Part shown: piece by piece, positions 6,067 to 6,830 of the stretch
Layout of the letters: each line of letters begins with the position of its first letter
Position numbering within the stretch: the first letter of the stretch is position 1
NCBI GenBank assembly: GCA_030602865.1
Contig: JAUVYX010000051.1
Span: forward strand, 1-6,830
DNA from: Dehalococcoidia bacterium
GTDB taxonomy: Bacteria > Chloroflexota > Dehalococcoidia > GIF9 > AB-539-J10
Length of the DNA stretch: 6,830 nt
Direction: 5' to 3'
Made by a program: the position numbers and the translations under genes
The notes under the pieces: generated by a model
Told to the model about the DNA's origin: nothing
The model's input: only the letters and a program-made list of their open reading frames with translations
Database searches by the model: none

Positions 6067-6096
6067 TTGAGTTAGTGCAATTATAAGTGCTTTAAT
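6067..6096 (+). promoter_or_regulatory. Candidate lysC promoter
   Basis: TTGAGT (6067-6072, 4 of 6), an 18-bp spacer and TTTAAT (6091-6096, 5 of 6) would start transcription near 6103, giving a leader of about 54 nt. It overlaps the oppositely directed tRNA-Pro promoter candidate. No T-box, lysine riboswitch or leader-peptide attenuator is recognisable in so short a leader. Confidence 0.3.
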
Positions 6097-6109
6097 TACC
6101 GTATAGCAA
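6080..6109 (-). promoter_or_regulatory. Candidate promoter of tRNA-Pro and asd
   Basis: On the minus strand, TTGCTA (6109-6104, 4 of 6), an 18-bp spacer and a perfect TATAAT (6085-6080) would start transcription near 6073, about 11 nt before the mature tRNA 5' end. This is a typical short tRNA leader. No separate promoter for asd can fit downstream of the tRNA, apart from within the tRNA gene itself. Confidence 0.5.
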
Positions 6110-6156
6110 CTTTTATTCTGATGTTCTGAGGATGCTTGCTTAATTTGGAGGAGAGA

Positions 6157-6830
6157 ATGACACTGGTTATCCAAAAATATGGGGGCAGTTCACTGGCTAA
6201 TAGCGAGAGGATCAGGCTGGTAGCTCAGCGCATAGCGGAAACCAAGGAGAGAGGCAACCAGGTAGTGGTGGTAGTTTCTGCCATGGGGGATACTACAGAT
6301 GAGTTAATCGAGCTGGCTTATCAGGTTGCCAGCCAGCCATTAGAGAGGGAAATGGATGTATTACTTTCCACGGGAGAGTTGATTAGCAGTACTCTACTGG
6401 CGATGAGCCTGGAGTCTTTGGGTTATAAAGCGATAAGTCTTAGTGGTGCTCAGGCGGGCATTAAAACGGACTCTACACATAACCGGGCACGGATTATCAG
6501 TGTGAGTGCCAAGCGAATACTCGAAGAAATCGAGAGGGATAATATTGTGATAGTAGCGGGGTTTCAGGGGGTTAACAAGGAAATGGATACTACTACTTTA
6601 GGGCGAGGAGGGTCCGATACGACTGCAGTTGCTCTGGCTGCCAGCCTGAAAGCTGATATGTGCCAGATTTATACTGACGTGGAAGGGGTATACGCCGCGG
6701 ACCCCCGAATAGTCCCGGAGGCGGCTAAACTGGAAGAGATTGGCTATGACGAGATGCTGGAAATGGCCAGCAGTGGGGCTAAGGTAATACACCCCAGGGC
6801 AGTGGAACTGGGAGAGTTGTATAATATACC
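6157..6830 (+). CDS. lysC: Aspartokinase, N-terminal part (runs off the right edge)
   Basis: Phosphorylates aspartate with ATP, the first and usually feedback-controlled step of lysine/diaminopimelate, threonine and methionine synthesis. 224 complete codons are present. The amino-acid-kinase domain shows KYGGSS (7-12), [14 protein letters not shown] (37-50), STGELIS (71-77), GFQG (135-138), [12 protein letters not shown] (146-157), [13 protein letters not shown] (172-184) and [10 protein letters not shown] (206-215), all in the usual order and intact. The regulatory ACT domains, expected after about residue 260, lie beyond the window, so the feedback type cannot be judged. A strong GGAGG sits 5 nt before the ATG. 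The gene is divergent from tRNA-Pro-asd, whose asd product catalyses the next reaction. Confidence 0.97.
   Translation, partial: MTLVIQKYGGSSLANSERIRLVAQRIAETKERGNQVVVVVSAMGDTTDELIELAYQVASQPLEREMDVLLSTGELISSTLLAMSLESLGYKAISLSGAQAGIKTDSTHNRARIISVSAKRILEEIERDNIVIVAGFQGVNKEMDTTTLGRGGSDTTAVALAASLKADMCQIYTDVEGVYAADPRIVPEAAKLEEIGYDEMLEMASSGAKVIHPRAVELGELYNI

Noticed and set aside
5902..6174. 90-residue minus-strand frame, and a 63-residue plus-strand frame at 5895-6086, running across tRNA-Pro.
   Set aside because: Both translate the tRNA gene itself, giving the familiar spurious peptides produced by tRNA sequences.
1..6830. Defence system, mobile element, CRISPR array or novel gene cluster.
   Set aside because: All sizeable frames are recognisable core genes. 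No transposase, integrase, direct-repeat array, terminal repeats or block of foreign composition was seen.

Overview
The window is a compact bacterial housekeeping region: six protein-coding genes, two of them cut by the window edges, one tRNA and short intergenic gaps. The moderate-to-low GC content, the archaeal-type aspartate-semialdehyde dehydrogenase, the dnaA/obg/nadD neighbourhood and the COG2316-like HD protein fit a Chloroflexota (Dehalococcoidia-like) genome. That taxon is an inference from general resemblance, not a database result.

Layout, left to right. Minus strand: nadD (3' part missing), only 4 nt downstream of obg, then a 172-bp AT-rich gap with a perfect 10-bp-arm inverted repeat, then dnaA with a TTG start. 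A divergent promoter region of about 180 bp follows. Plus strand: fmt (methionyl-tRNA formyltransferase), which converges on a minus-strand HD-domain phosphohydrolase. After a 232-bp gap that may hold a gene remnant come, on the minus strand, asd and immediately upstream of it tRNA-Pro(CGG). A 94-bp region with overlapping divergent promoter candidates then leads into lysC (aspartokinase), which runs off the right edge on the plus strand.

Functionally the genes cover replication initiation (DnaA), ribosome assembly and GTP sensing (Obg), NAD synthesis (NadD), translation initiation (Fmt), proline decoding (tRNA), and the first two steps of the aspartate family pathway (LysC, Asd). The two pathway genes are divergently arranged around the tRNA. 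Strand changes are frequent and the only tight units are obg-nadD and tRNA-Pro-asd.

I do not see a new multi-gene system, mobile element or CRISPR array. The points worth a second look are departures from family consensus inside core genes: an Obg GTPase with an altered G3 (switch II) motif and no C-terminal OCT domain, and a DnaA with changed residues at DNA-contacting positions. Also notable are a tRNA that appears to lead an mRNA, and signs of leaderless or near-leaderless expression of fmt and obg.
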